Below are positions 49,507 through 61,443 of a stretch of 64,000 bases of DNA, in pieces; position 1 is the first letter of the stretch; each line of letters starts with the position of its first letter. The DNA is from Paramecium sonneborni. Lineage: Eukaryota; Ciliophora; Oligohymenophorea; Peniculida; Parameciidae. The DNA lies in assembly GCA_905182985.1 (NCBI GenBank), contig CAJJDN010000151.1, positions 68,766 to 132,765 of the forward strand. Direction: 5' to 3'. Below the pieces are notes generated by a model that did no database searches, was not told the origin of the DNA, and saw only the letters and a program-made list of their open reading frames with translations. The position numbers were made by a program, and so were the translations under genes.

Positions 49507-50068
49507 ATGAATAAATATTTTGATGCTATAGATTAATTATTAAATGAATGTACAATTCAAACGTTGTTTTCATAAAAGAAGCCAAAATTTAAAGTAAACT
49601 AAATACCTGATTAATATCAATAAAAAATATCAGTAATTTCAATGGAATTTGAATGATTATATATTAGTACTTAAGAATTTGTAGAACCTTTATTGGATAA
49701 GTTAGATTTTGGTAATTGTAAATAAATGCATCAACAACTATTATTGTTTTAGATAATGGAGTAAGTAAGATAAAATTTGGGAATTAGTAAGGTATATAGA
49801 AAAACCAAGTGCAAATATAACTCATTTAATAAAATGGAGAAAGAGATAGAATAAAAAGGGAAATAATTTAAATAAGAATATGAATAAGAGAATCAAAGAA
49901 GAAGAGAAAGATTAAAATAAGAATTATGAATAAAAAGGTTAATAATATGAAAATAAATTTTTTGATTTTTCATCAGAAGCATAATCTCCATAAATATGTA
50001 TCAAACTATAGTAAAAGAGCTAAAGAAGAAATATTAAGGGGATGTGTTAGAAAGAGAAAATGATTAAA
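49507..50068 (+). CDS. Hypothetical basic/coiled-coil protein, splicing unresolved
   Basis: The divergent partner of the previous gene. Starts MNKYFDAIDQLLNECTIQT at 49507. Coding character persists in changing frames (EPLLDKLDFGNCKQ; IEKPSANITHLIKW; NKRIKEEEKDQNKNYEQKG), so at least two introns are present but not certain. One candidate of 35 nt lies near 49634-49668. The C-terminal half is Lys/Glu/Gln-rich and helical. The end is put near 50068 because the convergent gene stops at 50103. No family recognised. Confidence 0.4.
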
Positions 50069-50102
50069 ACATCATCTATTTATATAGATATTGTATTTTT
50101 AA

Positions 50103-52348
50103 TCATTTCATTTATATGAAATCTGAGTTGTCAATTATTTAAGTTAGTTCACCCATTTCAGATGTTTTTGGAATCAATCTTAGAATTTTGGTAGGTTGCT
50201 AATATTTTTTAGTCTCGTTAAAATTTGAACCTTCAAAATCCCAAATTTTAGCTTTTCTTTGTTCATAGATAATCAAACAATCATCATCTTTACATTATTC
50301 TTTAATTTTTTGTGTTAATTGCAACAATTAAGGATTGTCTCGAATAGATCTCTTAAATTGTTAATATTATTTCAAATAGTTTCTAGAGATATAAAAATAT
50401 TATGATACATAAATTCTTTATCTTAAATTTAATTCTTATTTTGTAGATCATTCAAAATTTAAGAAATTTTAGGAATAATTCTTCTACTTGAATCAATAAC
50501 TCGAACTTGATTATCTAAATCAACTAACATACAATCTCTTTTTTCTAAACTCATACCATACATTTTACTAAGAATAGCACTAAATGAAATGGATCCTATT
50601 TTATCTTCAACTGGAAACCATGTTTCAATGATTCCTTCTTCAGCATCTGAATGTAATTTATGTTTTTCCATGAATGCTTAAAATAATTTAGTCCAAGATT
50701 CTGCTCTTATATGTCCTAAGACAGCAATTTATAATTATACAGAATTCTCTTTCTTATATTTAATTAAGTTTTTTAACATATCCAAAGTATCATCATTTTC
50801 ATAATCAATTAATAAAATAAATAATATTTTATCTTATTTTCTTGCTATTTCTTCATTTCCTAAACTTTTAGAAACTGACATCTCTTCATATGGTGGTTTA
50901 CGTTTTTCAGCATAAGGAATTTTACCATATTATTAATTAAGTACTTTTTCAACAGTCGGTATATTATTAAAAAATTAATAAACCATTTAATTGATTCTAT
51001 TTAAAACAGGATCTTCAGAATTTTACACTTCATTTAATATACGATCTCTAGCATGTATCCATTATTTAACTTACGAGATATATTATGTTGATTTATAATA
51101 AGGAGTTAATGTTGCCATTTCCCAATTTGGAATTTGAATTATATTCTTTTCATAATTAATATATATTTTAATATGCTTTTCTAAAGAAGCTTCAATATTG
51201 AGATTGTTTTCATTTATTTTTGATGTCAAAATTCTTTTTAAAATTTGGATGTCCCATATTTTAGGTTATTATTAGAGAGGTTTAATGAAATTTTCAGTAA
51301 TTTACTGAGATTTAGGAGAACATGCTACATCTATGATTGGTTTGTCATAAATAACTTATTTATTATTCTTACCATATATAGTTTTCTTATTAATTGTGAC
51401 TTCTAAACCTCTGGTAAAATTCTATTATTATTATTATTATAAAATGAATTTCTTAATTTCCAAATATTATTATTTACTTATTATACTCTATTTATTCATT
51501 TCTTTCACGCCTACATATTCTTTAACTCCAGAGTTTATAAGATTAGTTACTTCTTAAGCAACTTCATCAGAATCAGCAGAGATATCCCATTCTTATGTAT
51601 ATCTTTTCCAAATCAAATTCTAACCATAAAACAATAAAGCACTTGCTAAATATCCTTCCTCAATATCATTACTTTATTCTTAATAATAAATATCGAATAT
51701 ATGATTTTCTGGTTCCTCTGCAAGTACATAGATATGCTAATGTTACTACCATCCTGCATTTGATCTTACTAATTCCTCATATACTGATTATTACTCATCA
51801 TTTCCCCTTGTCAATCCTATCAATTAAATTTTAACATTTTTTAATGACTCAATCAATTCTATTGCATGTTAGAAATTCACCATCTATTCTCCTTAGCCCC
51901 AAGATTTTATTAATGTATAAGTATTTTCCTTTAATACTAATGTTTATGGTTCCCCTAGTAGCATATGCAATTTTATTTAAGGAAATTTATCACCTAATTC
52001 CAAACCACATTTGAATCTCATTTCTTTCTCAATCTCACATTTATCTTACTTATTTGCAAGAGCTTTCATTTGTTCCAATCCCTTATTTACTTCTTATAAT
52101 TATTGTAAATTTATTGGCTTCACCGTCCCTTATGTTGTTATCAACTTTTTAGTATTCACTCTTCCTTTTCTTAATGTACCATCCTAAATAAATTAGTATG
52201 AAGTCTTCTTAATCACTTAAAATGTTTCAAATTCATTAAGCAAATTACTGATCTTACGTATTTACTCGCTCCTAATACCTGGCTATTCCATATCTCCTTG
52301 ATTTATTTCTGGGGATGGTTATTGAGTACAAGATTTACAAGCTCCCAT
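50103..52348 (-). CDS. Thioredoxin-fold protein with acylation-type N-terminus
   Basis: The minus strand from ATG 52348 to TGA 50103. One 26-nt intron near 50372-50397 leaves exactly 740 codons. The start MGACKSCTQQPSPE fits N-myristoylation plus palmitoylation, so membrane attachment is likely. About residues 105-260 look like a peroxiredoxin/thioredoxin-like fold (GLELGDKFPQIKLHMLLGE, then LVLKENTYTLIKSWGQGEQ). A second, similar unit follows at about 480-650 (KILFILLIDYENDDTLDMLK; AVLGHIRAESWTKLF; EEGIIETWFPVEDKIGSISF; DCMLVDLDNQVRVIDSS). Neither shows a CxxC or peroxidatic PxxxTxxC motif, so redox activity is doubtful. The start is 10 nt from the divergent dynein gene. Confidence 0.7.
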
Positions 52349-52358
52349 ATTAAAATTA

Positions 52359-53641
52359 ATGAGTAAAAAAGAGAATGTTTGGAATTAACTATTATTTGAG
52401 AAAAGTAGATAAGGAGGTTTTATAAATAAGAATTTGTTAATTCTAGGTAGAAAATGTAGTGGAAAGCGAAGTTTACTTGATGCTTTAGGGGAAATGACAA
52501 AGACTCATAAGAGTAAATTGATTGATATTAATTTTAAGATGCTATTCGACAAAAAGGGATTACACCAATAGTAGATTATGCGTACTTAAATTTGATAGAC
52601 CTTCGTGATCCTGATTACAACACGAATGCTCGTTTGAATGTGTATATTTTGGAAGAAGAGGGACAGAAGTATTTGCTCCCTTAGATTTTGAATCATAAGA
52701 ATATCAAGAATACATTTGTAATAATAGCTCTTGACATGCAAGAGCCTTGGACTTTTATGGAAGATTTAGATAGATGGATAAGTGTATTATAGGACATGAT
52801 GGCTGAATTGAGATTAAGCTTGAATGAATTGGAAGAGATGAAATCGAATGGTATATAATATATAGATATAAAATAAGTGATGTAATATATGTCATAAATG
52901 GATGGTGGTTAGGTACATGAAGGTTTATTGAAGACAAATTTAGGAATACCTCTGATGGTGATGGTGAATAAATCAGACATTTTAGAAAGAGATGATAAAG
53001 GAAAGGATTGGGATTAGAAAGCAGAGATCATATAATTTTGTTTACGTTAGTTTTGTGTGAATTGTAAGAGTTTAGATAGATATAATAAGATGGAGCAACA
53101 TTGCTTTTTACTTCTGTTAAATAAAAGATCAATATAAAAGTGATGTATGAATATGTATTACATCGTTTGTATAATATGCCATTTGAGACATCATAACATA
53201 AAAATTTATCAGATTTTGAAAGTCTCTTCATTCCTTTAGGTTAGGATGACATAAACATAATAAAGAGTACATTTACAAAATTGGCAAATAGTGTAATAAA
53301 ATATGAGGAGAGTGTTCCAATTGTATAATTGAAGAAAGTAAATAAAATATATATTTAATATAGAATCTAGTTAAAGAGGAATTGACAGTAGAGGACGATC
53401 AAGAGTTTTTTACAAAATTAAAGGAGAAATCTTCATAAGCACCTGCAACCAGACCTATACTTCCAATTTAGAGAGTAGTAGAATAACCAGTATAATAAAT
53501 ACCTCCTGCTGATTAACCTACTTCTGCTAGAGGTACGCAATAAAGTTAACAACTTAAAGATTTCTATGATAAAATCATGACTGGAAGAAATGATGTAATT
53601 ATTGTAATCTAATATTTAGTAATAAGTTGAATAAATACAAT
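52359..53641 (+). CDS. DYNC1LI: Dynein light intermediate chain, cut by N
   Basis: Starts MSKKENVWNQLLFEKSRQGG, typical of dynein LIC proteins, followed by the P-loop-like LLILGRKCSGKRSLLDALG (GxxxxGKR). A 26-nt intron near 52512-52537 joins to GITPIVDYAYLNLIDLRDPD, and further LIC motifs follow (ALDMQEPWTFMEDLDRWISV; TNLGIPLMVMVNKSDILERD; RSLFIPLGQDDINIIKSTF-like region near 53216-53280). By family it links the cytoplasmic (or intraflagellar) dynein heavy chain to cargo adaptors. The copy runs into the N at 53642; the rest of the gene is at 54863-54999 in the duplicated block. The proline/glutamine-rich C-terminal region near 53440-53550 matches the adaptor-binding tail. Confidence 0.85.
52422..53641. 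repeat. Direct repeat unit 3, left of N (assembly overlap C)
   Basis: This 1,220-nt stretch recurs at 53643-54862 with constant offset 1,221 and no difference seen; it covers most of the dynein light intermediate chain gene. Confidence 0.97.
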
Positions 53642-53642
53642 N
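53642..53642. other. Single-base gap (N)
   Basis: Contig join between two identical 1,220-nt copies. Confidence 0.97.
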
Positions 53643-54862
53643 ATAAATAAGAATTTGTTAATTCTAGGTAGAAAATGTAGTGGAAAGCGAAGTTTACTTG
53701 ATGCTTTAGGGGAAATGACAAAGACTCATAAGAGTAAATTGATTGATATTAATTTTAAGATGCTATTCGACAAAAAGGGATTACACCAATAGTAGATTAT
53801 GCGTACTTAAATTTGATAGACCTTCGTGATCCTGATTACAACACGAATGCTCGTTTGAATGTGTATATTTTGGAAGAAGAGGGACAGAAGTATTTGCTCC
53901 CTTAGATTTTGAATCATAAGAATATCAAGAATACATTTGTAATAATAGCTCTTGACATGCAAGAGCCTTGGACTTTTATGGAAGATTTAGATAGATGGAT
54001 AAGTGTATTATAGGACATGATGGCTGAATTGAGATTAAGCTTGAATGAATTGGAAGAGATGAAATCGAATGGTATATAATATATAGATATAAAATAAGTG
54101 ATGTAATATATGTCATAAATGGATGGTGGTTAGGTACATGAAGGTTTATTGAAGACAAATTTAGGAATACCTCTGATGGTGATGGTGAATAAATCAGACA
54201 TTTTAGAAAGAGATGATAAAGGAAAGGATTGGGATTAGAAAGCAGAGATCATATAATTTTGTTTACGTTAGTTTTGTGTGAATTGTAAGAGTTTAGATAG
54301 ATATAATAAGATGGAGCAACATTGCTTTTTACTTCTGTTAAATAAAAGATCAATATAAAAGTGATGTATGAATATGTATTACATCGTTTGTATAATATGC
54401 CATTTGAGACATCATAACATAAAAATTTATCAGATTTTGAAAGTCTCTTCATTCCTTTAGGTTAGGATGACATAAACATAATAAAGAGTACATTTACAAA
54501 ATTGGCAAATAGTGTAATAAAATATGAGGAGAGTGTTCCAATTGTATAATTGAAGAAAGTAAATAAAATATATATTTAATATAGAATCTAGTTAAAGAGG
54601 AATTGACAGTAGAGGACGATCAAGAGTTTTTTACAAAATTAAAGGAGAAATCTTCATAAGCACCTGCAACCAGACCTATACTTCCAATTTAGAGAGTAGT
54701 AGAATAACCAGTATAATAAATACCTCCTGCTGATTAACCTACTTCTGCTAGAGGTACGCAATAAAGTTAACAACTTAAAGATTTCTATGATAAAATCATG
54801 ACTGGAAGAAATGATGTAATTATTGTAATCTAATATTTAGTAATAAGTTGAATAAATACAAT
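53643..54862. repeat. Direct repeat unit 3, right of N (assembly overlap C)
   Basis: Second copy of 52422-53641; unique sequence resumes at 54863. Confidence 0.97.
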
Positions 54863-54999
54863 AAGCACATTAACAATTATAAGAAAGGTTAAGATAAAGA
54901 ACTGTTACAGAAATTCAAACTACAACAACAGCAGCTAGATAGACTCCATTGTTCAATTAGTCAGATCAATAGAAAATGTAGAGGATTTTGAAAAAGTGA
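53643..54999 (+). CDS. DYNC1LI: Dynein light intermediate chain, 5'-truncated copy with true 3' end
   Basis: Begins at the codon corresponding to residue about 22 of the full gene and carries on beyond the repeat (54863-54999) to the real C-terminus, ending RTVTEIQTTTTAARQTPLF and MQRILKK at TGA 54997-54999. The intact gene is 52359-53641 followed by 54863-54999. This is one gene split by an assembly overlap, not two. Confidence 0.85.
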
Positions 55000-55096
55000 T
55001 ATTTCATCCCCATTATCTATAAATCTAAATAATACCATACAGTTTGGATGTTCAAAATATATCTACTATTATATTCATCAATCTAATTATTTTTTA

Positions 55097-55381
55097 ATGT
55101 CAAATAGTGAGATCTCTTTCAATTTTGATGATGATGTTATTGAACTAGATAAATTCCAATTAAATAAACAAAGTAACTCTTTTTCCAAAAGTGAAAAGAA
55201 GAATAATAAAGAAAAATTCAAGTAAAATTAAATCTCTTTGCAATCCCAAAATAACATTAAACAATAAATGACTAAAGATCTCTTGTTTCTCTTAAAATTT
55301 GAATAACATATGTTAAGTTCTATTAATAGTCTTCATTAGAGAATTATGAGATCTCTTGAAAGTGAATTAAATGGAACTTGA
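55097..55381 (+). CDS. Small hypothetical protein
   Basis: An intronless frame of exactly 95 codons (MSNSEISFNFDDDVIELDKF to ...SLESELNGT). Acidic start, a Lys/Ser/Asn-rich middle and a helical leucine-rich end (TKDLLFLLKFEQHMLSSINS). The gene is about 100 nt after the dynein gene on the same strand. No family is recognised; it could be a short coiled-coil subunit. Confidence 0.6.
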
Positions 55382-55960
55382 TTTATTAATATTATTATTA
55401 TTATATTTTATTGTTTCTTATATTCTTTTATTAATACATTCTTACCTATATTCAAATATTAGGGATCACTTAGAGTAATTCCCTATAATTGTATCAATAA
55501 TTCAATTTTAAACAAACATTATTGATTTTAAATTAATTTGGAGATGTTTTGATTCATATATGATGACATTTATATAAATCATATCCAATAATAAATTGTT
55601 GTTTTAATTATTCATTAGTAACAATAATAATAGGATCAAGAAAAATAATAATAATTTAATAAGTTAATATGAGATTTTTATTTTGAAAATATATTGGAAT
55701 CTGAATAAAGTAAAATTTTTCAAAAAGACAACTAATTATAAAAACTTTAATATATTAAACAAAGATAGATAGAACTATTGATTTTTATCATTCAAATGAG
55801 GAAAAATAATTTAAGGAAGTTCAGGAAGGAAATTATGTTAAAATTTAATAATCATTAAAAAAAAACAAGTAAATCAGAAACCAAAATCTATTTTATTATT
55901 TAGAAGAAAAATAAACTTATTAGGTAATTATCTAATAAAATGAATTTTTTAAAGATTGTT
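55382..55960. other. AT-rich region, no clear gene
   Basis: About 580 nt with frequent stops, including short AAT-rich patches near 55620-55660. It leads into the WGR-like remnant. Confidence 0.45.
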
Positions 55961-56330
55961 TAAACCTCTCCCAATTATATCAAATTATTTGCTTTCAAAT
56001 TCAATAAGAATAAATAAAAGATTAATTATATCAATTCTATTTATAAAGAGAAATAAAATAAACAGTTTGGATAATGATTTAGATTTTATTTGAAGATTGG
56101 ATTCGCATAGTTGAATATGGTAAGACAAATACATTATAGTTAAATAAAGAATAGAAGATTATTAAAATTGAATAACCCAATTATTCTCTCTGTTTTAAAT
56201 GATTAATTTTATTAATTATAGATAAGTTTGTTTTTAAAAAGAATAGACTCATAAAAATGAAGAAATGTTTGCTCGAAATAATAAGGGAGATATAAAGATG
56301 AATATAGAAATTATAATAGAATGATATATT
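55961..56330 (+). pseudogene. Possible WGR-domain remnant
   Basis: In one frame, after an 18-nt GTTTGG...TTTAG intron-like segment near 56067-56084, the sequence reads LFEDWIRIVEYGKTNTLQL, resembling the core of a WGR domain (Trp-Gly-Arg region found with PARP catalytic domains). Upstream frames give helical Gln-rich sequence and a later frame gives FARNNKGDIKMNIEI, resembling the end of a WGR domain. No single open frame links them and no catalytic domain follows, so this is either a decayed gene or one with introns I cannot place. Confidence 0.35.
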
Positions 56331-56410
56331 GGTGATAAATGAAAAAAAGAGTTCTTCTTGTAAAATCTATGAAAGATGTTTATATGATTAATAATTATTT
56401 AATATAAAAT

Positions 56411-57988
56411 ATGAATCTACCCTAATTAAAATTAAAGGATCTTCAATAGATAGACACAGCGAGATTAACAAGATTCATAAAAAATTAAATGGCTGGAATG
56501 CCTCATTTGAATAATCCTAAAGAATTAGCAATAGCATTAGCATCAAAGTATATTAAGCTTAAAGATTAACCAAAATTGACATAATCAGTAATTTTAGGAA
56601 AGGAAGTTAGAAGAAGTGATTAAAATAAGGTTGTATAATTACCTACTCTTATATAAAATAATTATATATACTACTTAGGAACTGGTAATAATCACTAAGT
56701 TGTTTAGAGAGTTCTCTCTAAAAGAACTGAATGGATCTCTACAAATAATAAGAATGATACTTTAATCAATTTTAGATGGTAATAGACATAAAAAGGTTAT
56801 CAGTATGATAAATTGTTACCGTAAAATAGAACCAAGTCAGTAGTCAACCATTTTGAGTTTCATTCAGAGATATCATAAAAGAGCAATCTTTTTAGAAATC
56901 TCTAACAATATTGTGAAGTATACCCTAAGTTAAATAGGAAAATCAATTAGATATCTTGACTTTTGTTCCTCTAACTTTTGTATTAGATTTTACTAATGAA
57001 AAGGCTGATGTATACTTATTACAATTTCTTTAATATTATGAAAACAATGCTTCTTAATTTATGAAATTGAATGATGCTTAAAATAAATTCTATATGATTA
57101 GACGTTAACTAAATACATATATGTAAATTACTGATAAAATTATATAAATAAATAAATCTAAAATCCCTAATACATTCTTAGGTCATGAATATTTATGGAT
57201 ACTTAAACCTACTCAATTTAATCGCGGCAGAGGAATTCATGTAATTAAAGATTTAGATTAAATGACTCATCTACTTGATTAATATATTTCTGGTAAATAA
57301 TAAATGAGAGATGGATAAATAATTAAATCTAAATAATTTGTAATTTAAAAATATTTAGAAAAACCATTATTAATTAATAATCGTAAATTTGATATCAGAG
57401 TATGGGGAATGCTCAATTAAGATTTAGAATTCTTTTTCTTTGAATAAGGATACATCAGAATGGCATCTGAAGAATATAATACTAAAAATGTATTAAATCA
57501 ATATGTACATCTAACAAATAATGCCATCTAAAAATATAGTCCTAATTATGGTAAACTAGAAGATGGAAATTAATTATCATTTGATTAAGCTGCTTCATAT
57601 TTTAAGACTAAAGGAGACTTCTATAAAGAAGTATAAATATATTATATACTCTTAGATAGTTGAAAATATAAAGTAAATTTCCCTTAAAGCATTTTTATCT
57701 GTTAGGAAGAAGATCAATATTCTTGGAAGAAGATACTGTTTTGAAATATTTGGGTTAGATTATATGATCGATGAAGAATTTAAAGTTTGGCTTATTGAAA
57801 TAAACTCAAATCCATGTTTAGAAGAATCTAGTCCATTACTTTCTAAACTTATACCTCGAATGCTTGATGATGCTTTTTCATTAACTCTAGATTAACTATT
57901 TCCTATTACCAAAAAATAAACTACCTTTTCTGTCCCAAATTATTCAGATAATCATAATATGTGGAGAAAGTTAGGAAAACTTTAATGA
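56411..57988 (+). CDS. TTLL: Tubulin-tyrosine-ligase-like (TTLL) polyglutamylase/ligase
   Basis: Starts MNLPQLKLKDLQQIDTARLT. Introns of 20 nt (GTATAC...AATAG, near 56919-56938) and 25 nt (near 57632-57656) leave exactly 511 codons. TTL-family ATP-grasp motifs are in order: WILKPTQFNRGRGIHVIKDL (ATP and Mg binding), SKQFVIQKYLEKPLLINNRK with KFDIRVWGML, the MASEEYNTKN segment, HLTNNAIQKYSPNYG, and FGLDYMIDEEFKVWLIEINS followed by NPCLE. These enzymes add glutamate, glycine or tyrosine to tubulin tails in cilia and cortical microtubules. Chain length or amino-acid specificity cannot be read here. The tail is short and lacks an extended microtubule-binding domain. Confidence 0.93.
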
Positions 57989-58386
57989 TAAATTTTAATC
58001 ATTTTATAATTATATCATGATCTATCATACATATTTAATTGTTAAATTCTTTATTATTAAAAGATTTTAATCATTTAATTTAAAAAAAATACATATCTTG
58101 TTAATTAAAAAATCATTAAATTAGATTAGATTTAATTAAAAAAAAAAACCAAATAACTATGTTAATAAATAAAATCGCTTATAGATTATGTTAGAATTCT
58201 ATTTTATAAATAAATAGATGTCAATAATTTCTAAATATTTATTAAAAAAATGTTATCATAAATGATATAATTTTTATTAAAAAAAATGTTATTTTCATTA
58301 TTTATTGAATCGAAATATATATATAAAATATAAATCAACTTTGCTCTTTACTCTTTTTTAATTGGGTTAACTCAAAATCTAATTAT
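57989..58386. other. AT-rich convergent intergenic region
   Basis: About 400 nt of A/T runs between the 3' ends of the TTLL gene and the coiled-coil gene; no gene or element seen. Confidence 0.55.
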
Positions 58387-59119
58387 TCATTTGCTAATAA
58401 TTATTCCTTAAGAAATATGTAAGAATATTACTTATAATTATCTTTATAAAGTAGAATACATGTCAATATTATCAAGATGCTTTTCATGCAATTTGACTAT
58501 ATCATCTACAATCTCTTTAAATTGATTTCTTAGAGCATCAATTTAATTTTTTGAACTTTTAATATCTGCATCTATTTAAGTCTTAAAATCTCCAACAACA
58601 AGAGGCTAAATGTTTCTCTCATATTCTTTATTTATTTTTTCAATTCTGGCTGAAATCTCACTTATATCTGCATTATTTAATTCTAATTCATATATTTTTC
58701 TATCCTATTCTCTAAGTGTTCCTCTTAAATAAGTATCATATGAAACCAAGGCTCTATGAGATAGATAAGAATCATTAAGAATTTCTAATCTTAACATAAA
58801 TATAAATACCATTAGATGATTATTGATATTATTATTCTTGCTATTAAAGTTCAGCCAATAACTATTTTTGATCTTCAATTTCCTTTTTAACTCTAAAAAT
58901 TTCCATGTCTTTATTATGAATACTATATAATAATCTTTTATTGGCTAATTAAACTTCCAATATCTTTCTCCTTCTTTCTTTCTATTCCTCTGTCAATTCT
59001 TCTTCTTATTCTTTATTTCTATCTTCTGTCTCTTATTCCATTAATGGTTAGTCTATGGACATCTATTCATTAGCAATCCTTATTTATGCTTCAAAATCCA
59101 CAGGAATTTATGCTTACAT
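58387..59119 (-). CDS. Coiled-coil protein
   Basis: The minus strand from ATG 59119 (MQAQIPVDFEAQIRIANEQ) to TGA 58387. A 25-nt intron near 58785-58809 leaves exactly 236 codons. Nearly the whole chain is heptad-rich helix (EEQKERRKILEVQLANKRLL; TLREQDRKIYELELNNADIS; DADIKSSKNQIDALRNQFKE), so a rod-like protein is expected, perhaps axonemal or basal-body; that location is a guess from abundance of such proteins in ciliates. It ends with a short hydrophobic tail. Confidence 0.75.
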
Positions 59120-59438
59120 TAATAATTATTTAATTTTATTCTTTTAAAAATATATTAATACGCAAATAATTATCTAAGTTTAGAATAAAATATTATAGAA
59201 TGTCTTATAGAAGAATTAATAGGTTGATCAATTTATATTAGAAATAATTTTCAATTTTCATTATTGTAATTTATTTTTCAGATTAAGAAAATATTAATTG
59301 TCAATAACTATAACCATCTTAGTATTAATTAAATGATAAAATTGAAATTGACTAAATCATTTTGTAAATTGATTAATAATAAAATATTTAATTTAATAAG
59401 TAATAAATAACAATAAATAATAATGATAACAAAATAAC
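59120..59438. other. AT-rich spacer
   Basis: About 320 nt between two minus-strand genes; no gene seen. It should contain the upstream region of the coiled-coil gene. Confidence 0.5.
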
Positions 59439-61352
59439 TCAAAAAATATTTTACTTTAATTTAAGTTAAACATATATTTCGTTTTTTTCCAAAGAAGTTA
59501 CTAGATGATCATCATTTAATTCTTAATCCTCATAATAAAGAGAATATAAATGTAGTTATTCTAAACGTCCTTAAATCACTAATTAATAAATCTATTTCTT
59601 CAGATTTTTAAATGTAATGTTACAATTTAATTTGAACTTATATATTGCTCCTCCTATTTTGGCATTTACAATTACACTAGAATTAGTAAAAGGGATAGGA
59701 ACACATACTTCTTCATCAGGGTTTGGTGTAGTTTTATCATAAAAAATGGTTTCTTTATTAAAAACTTATAATTAAACGAAGGTTTCATCTAAACCTAAAT
59801 ATTAACCATTTTTTTTAAAACTTCCTTAAATATTTAATTATTTGGCTACATCTCTTAATTTGTCTTCCAATCTAACTGTGATCAATTTCTTACTATTGCT
59901 ATTATTTGGTAAATTTTAAATATATATATCTATTGTTTCTAATAAATAGACTTGTAAAAATTGAAAATTACCATCTTAAATTTTATTGACGTAATCCTCA
60001 AAATCTAAAAGTTGAGTACCAATTGAAAATTTAAGTACTTAATTTTTTGGAATACCTAATTTTTGTATCAATACTCCAGCCAAAACACTAATTTATTACT
60101 ATATGTAGAAATCAATATTGATAACAGTATTCATATTAACAATTAAAATTCCAAATTGTTTTAATTCTAATTATTATTCAATTTAAAAAATTTATGGTTT
60201 TTTTTTTATGATTTTATACATAATTGTTGCTCCTTAATAAATATTTAAATTATCCATTTTTAATTTATCATCTAATTTTTCACTTTATTAATCTAAAAAA
60301 TAGATAACGGTCTCATTATTTTCATGTTGTATTTTTTTTGATAACTCAAAAAGAGTTGTCTCTTTATTTACAATTTCAATTTGATTTCTTTGATTTACAT
60401 TTGCATTCTCACCTATATTTTATAGAATAATTTAAAAATCTCCATCAGATACTTCCTCTACTAAATTTATCAAACTATAATTGGGAATATCTTCTTAAGC
60501 AATAGTATTTCTTCCATCTAAAGTCCATTAATATTGTAAAAATATTTTAGATGTTTTATCTATCCCAAAATCAATCCTTAATTATTTAATAAGATTATTA
60601 ATCTACTAATTGGAGTCACAAGTTATTTACTTTTCTTTTTTCATTTTTTCAAATGATATACGATAAATAAATTAATTAGGAATAGTTACTATTATTTGTT
60701 CATTAGGAGGAATATTGCAATCAAAATATAATTATTCTGGTTCAAGAATAGTATTTTTGTATTACAATAAAATCATATTATTTATTTTATATTAATTCCT
60801 TATATTTTAAATCAACTTTGAGATAGGAGAAAATATATTAATTTCTTGAACAAATTAATTATCTTACCATTTAATATTTTGTCTAGCATTTATATACAAT
60901 AAAACAGAAATTTAATCTAAAATAGTATTTTAAATCCAAGTTTCCTTCTCTATTAATCTGCCATCTGTTTTATTAATAAGTTTTATATCATATGGATGAT
61001 TTCTCAAATGATTTTTAATTATCCATTCTTAAAATTTTTGTACTCGATCAAAAGCATCTGCCTTAAATTACAAAAATGGAAATTATTTGTTCATAATTTC
61101 AATTATAATAGGTTAACTTAATATTATGAATAATTTTGAAAGATTTTAAACTTTTAGTTCATCAAAAGTCTTTTCACAACCATAAATAGTATTATTATGA
61201 TTTATTTTAAACTAAAATTTGTTCCAAACTGATAAATCAATTTCTGCTTTGTACAATAAATTACGAATAATTGCATCAATTTTTTAATTTCCTAATATAG
61301 ATTGAGTCTATTCAATATTCAACTGCTTAATTATGAGAGTGACTTTTATCAT
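59439..61352 (-). CDS. Serial ubiquitin-like-domain protein B
   Basis: An intronless frame of exactly 638 codons (MIKVTLIIKQLNIEQTQSIL to ...LKLKQNIF). Made of about seven ubiquitin-like units, with recurring helices after a first beta hairpin (for example ITFKNLKKQIYQLVIQGRLE with SLYYEDQELNDDHLVTSL, and ETTLFELSKKIQHENNETVI with FLDQQSEKLDDKLKM). No terminal Gly-Gly. It is 91 nt downstream of the paralogue at 61444-63210 on the same strand, suggesting a local tandem duplication followed by strong divergence. Function is unknown; a multivalent scaffold for ubiquitin-type interactions is an inference. Confidence 0.75.
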
Positions 61353-61443
61353 AAATTTTTTTTTAAAAAAATTAATTATAATTGCATATTTCTATTATCT
61401 TTAAAATTAAACTAAAAAAAATGAGTATAGACTTTATTCATAA

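Noticed and set aside
49680..49800. Actin-related protein fragment (a frame reads IVLDNGVSKIKFG)
   Set aside because: The match is short, in only one of three frames, and no other actin motif follows; another frame gives more continuous coding sequence.
53643..54999. A second dynein light intermediate chain paralogue
   Set aside because: It is base-identical to the first over 1,220 nt and starts mid-gene at an N; the two parts make one gene.
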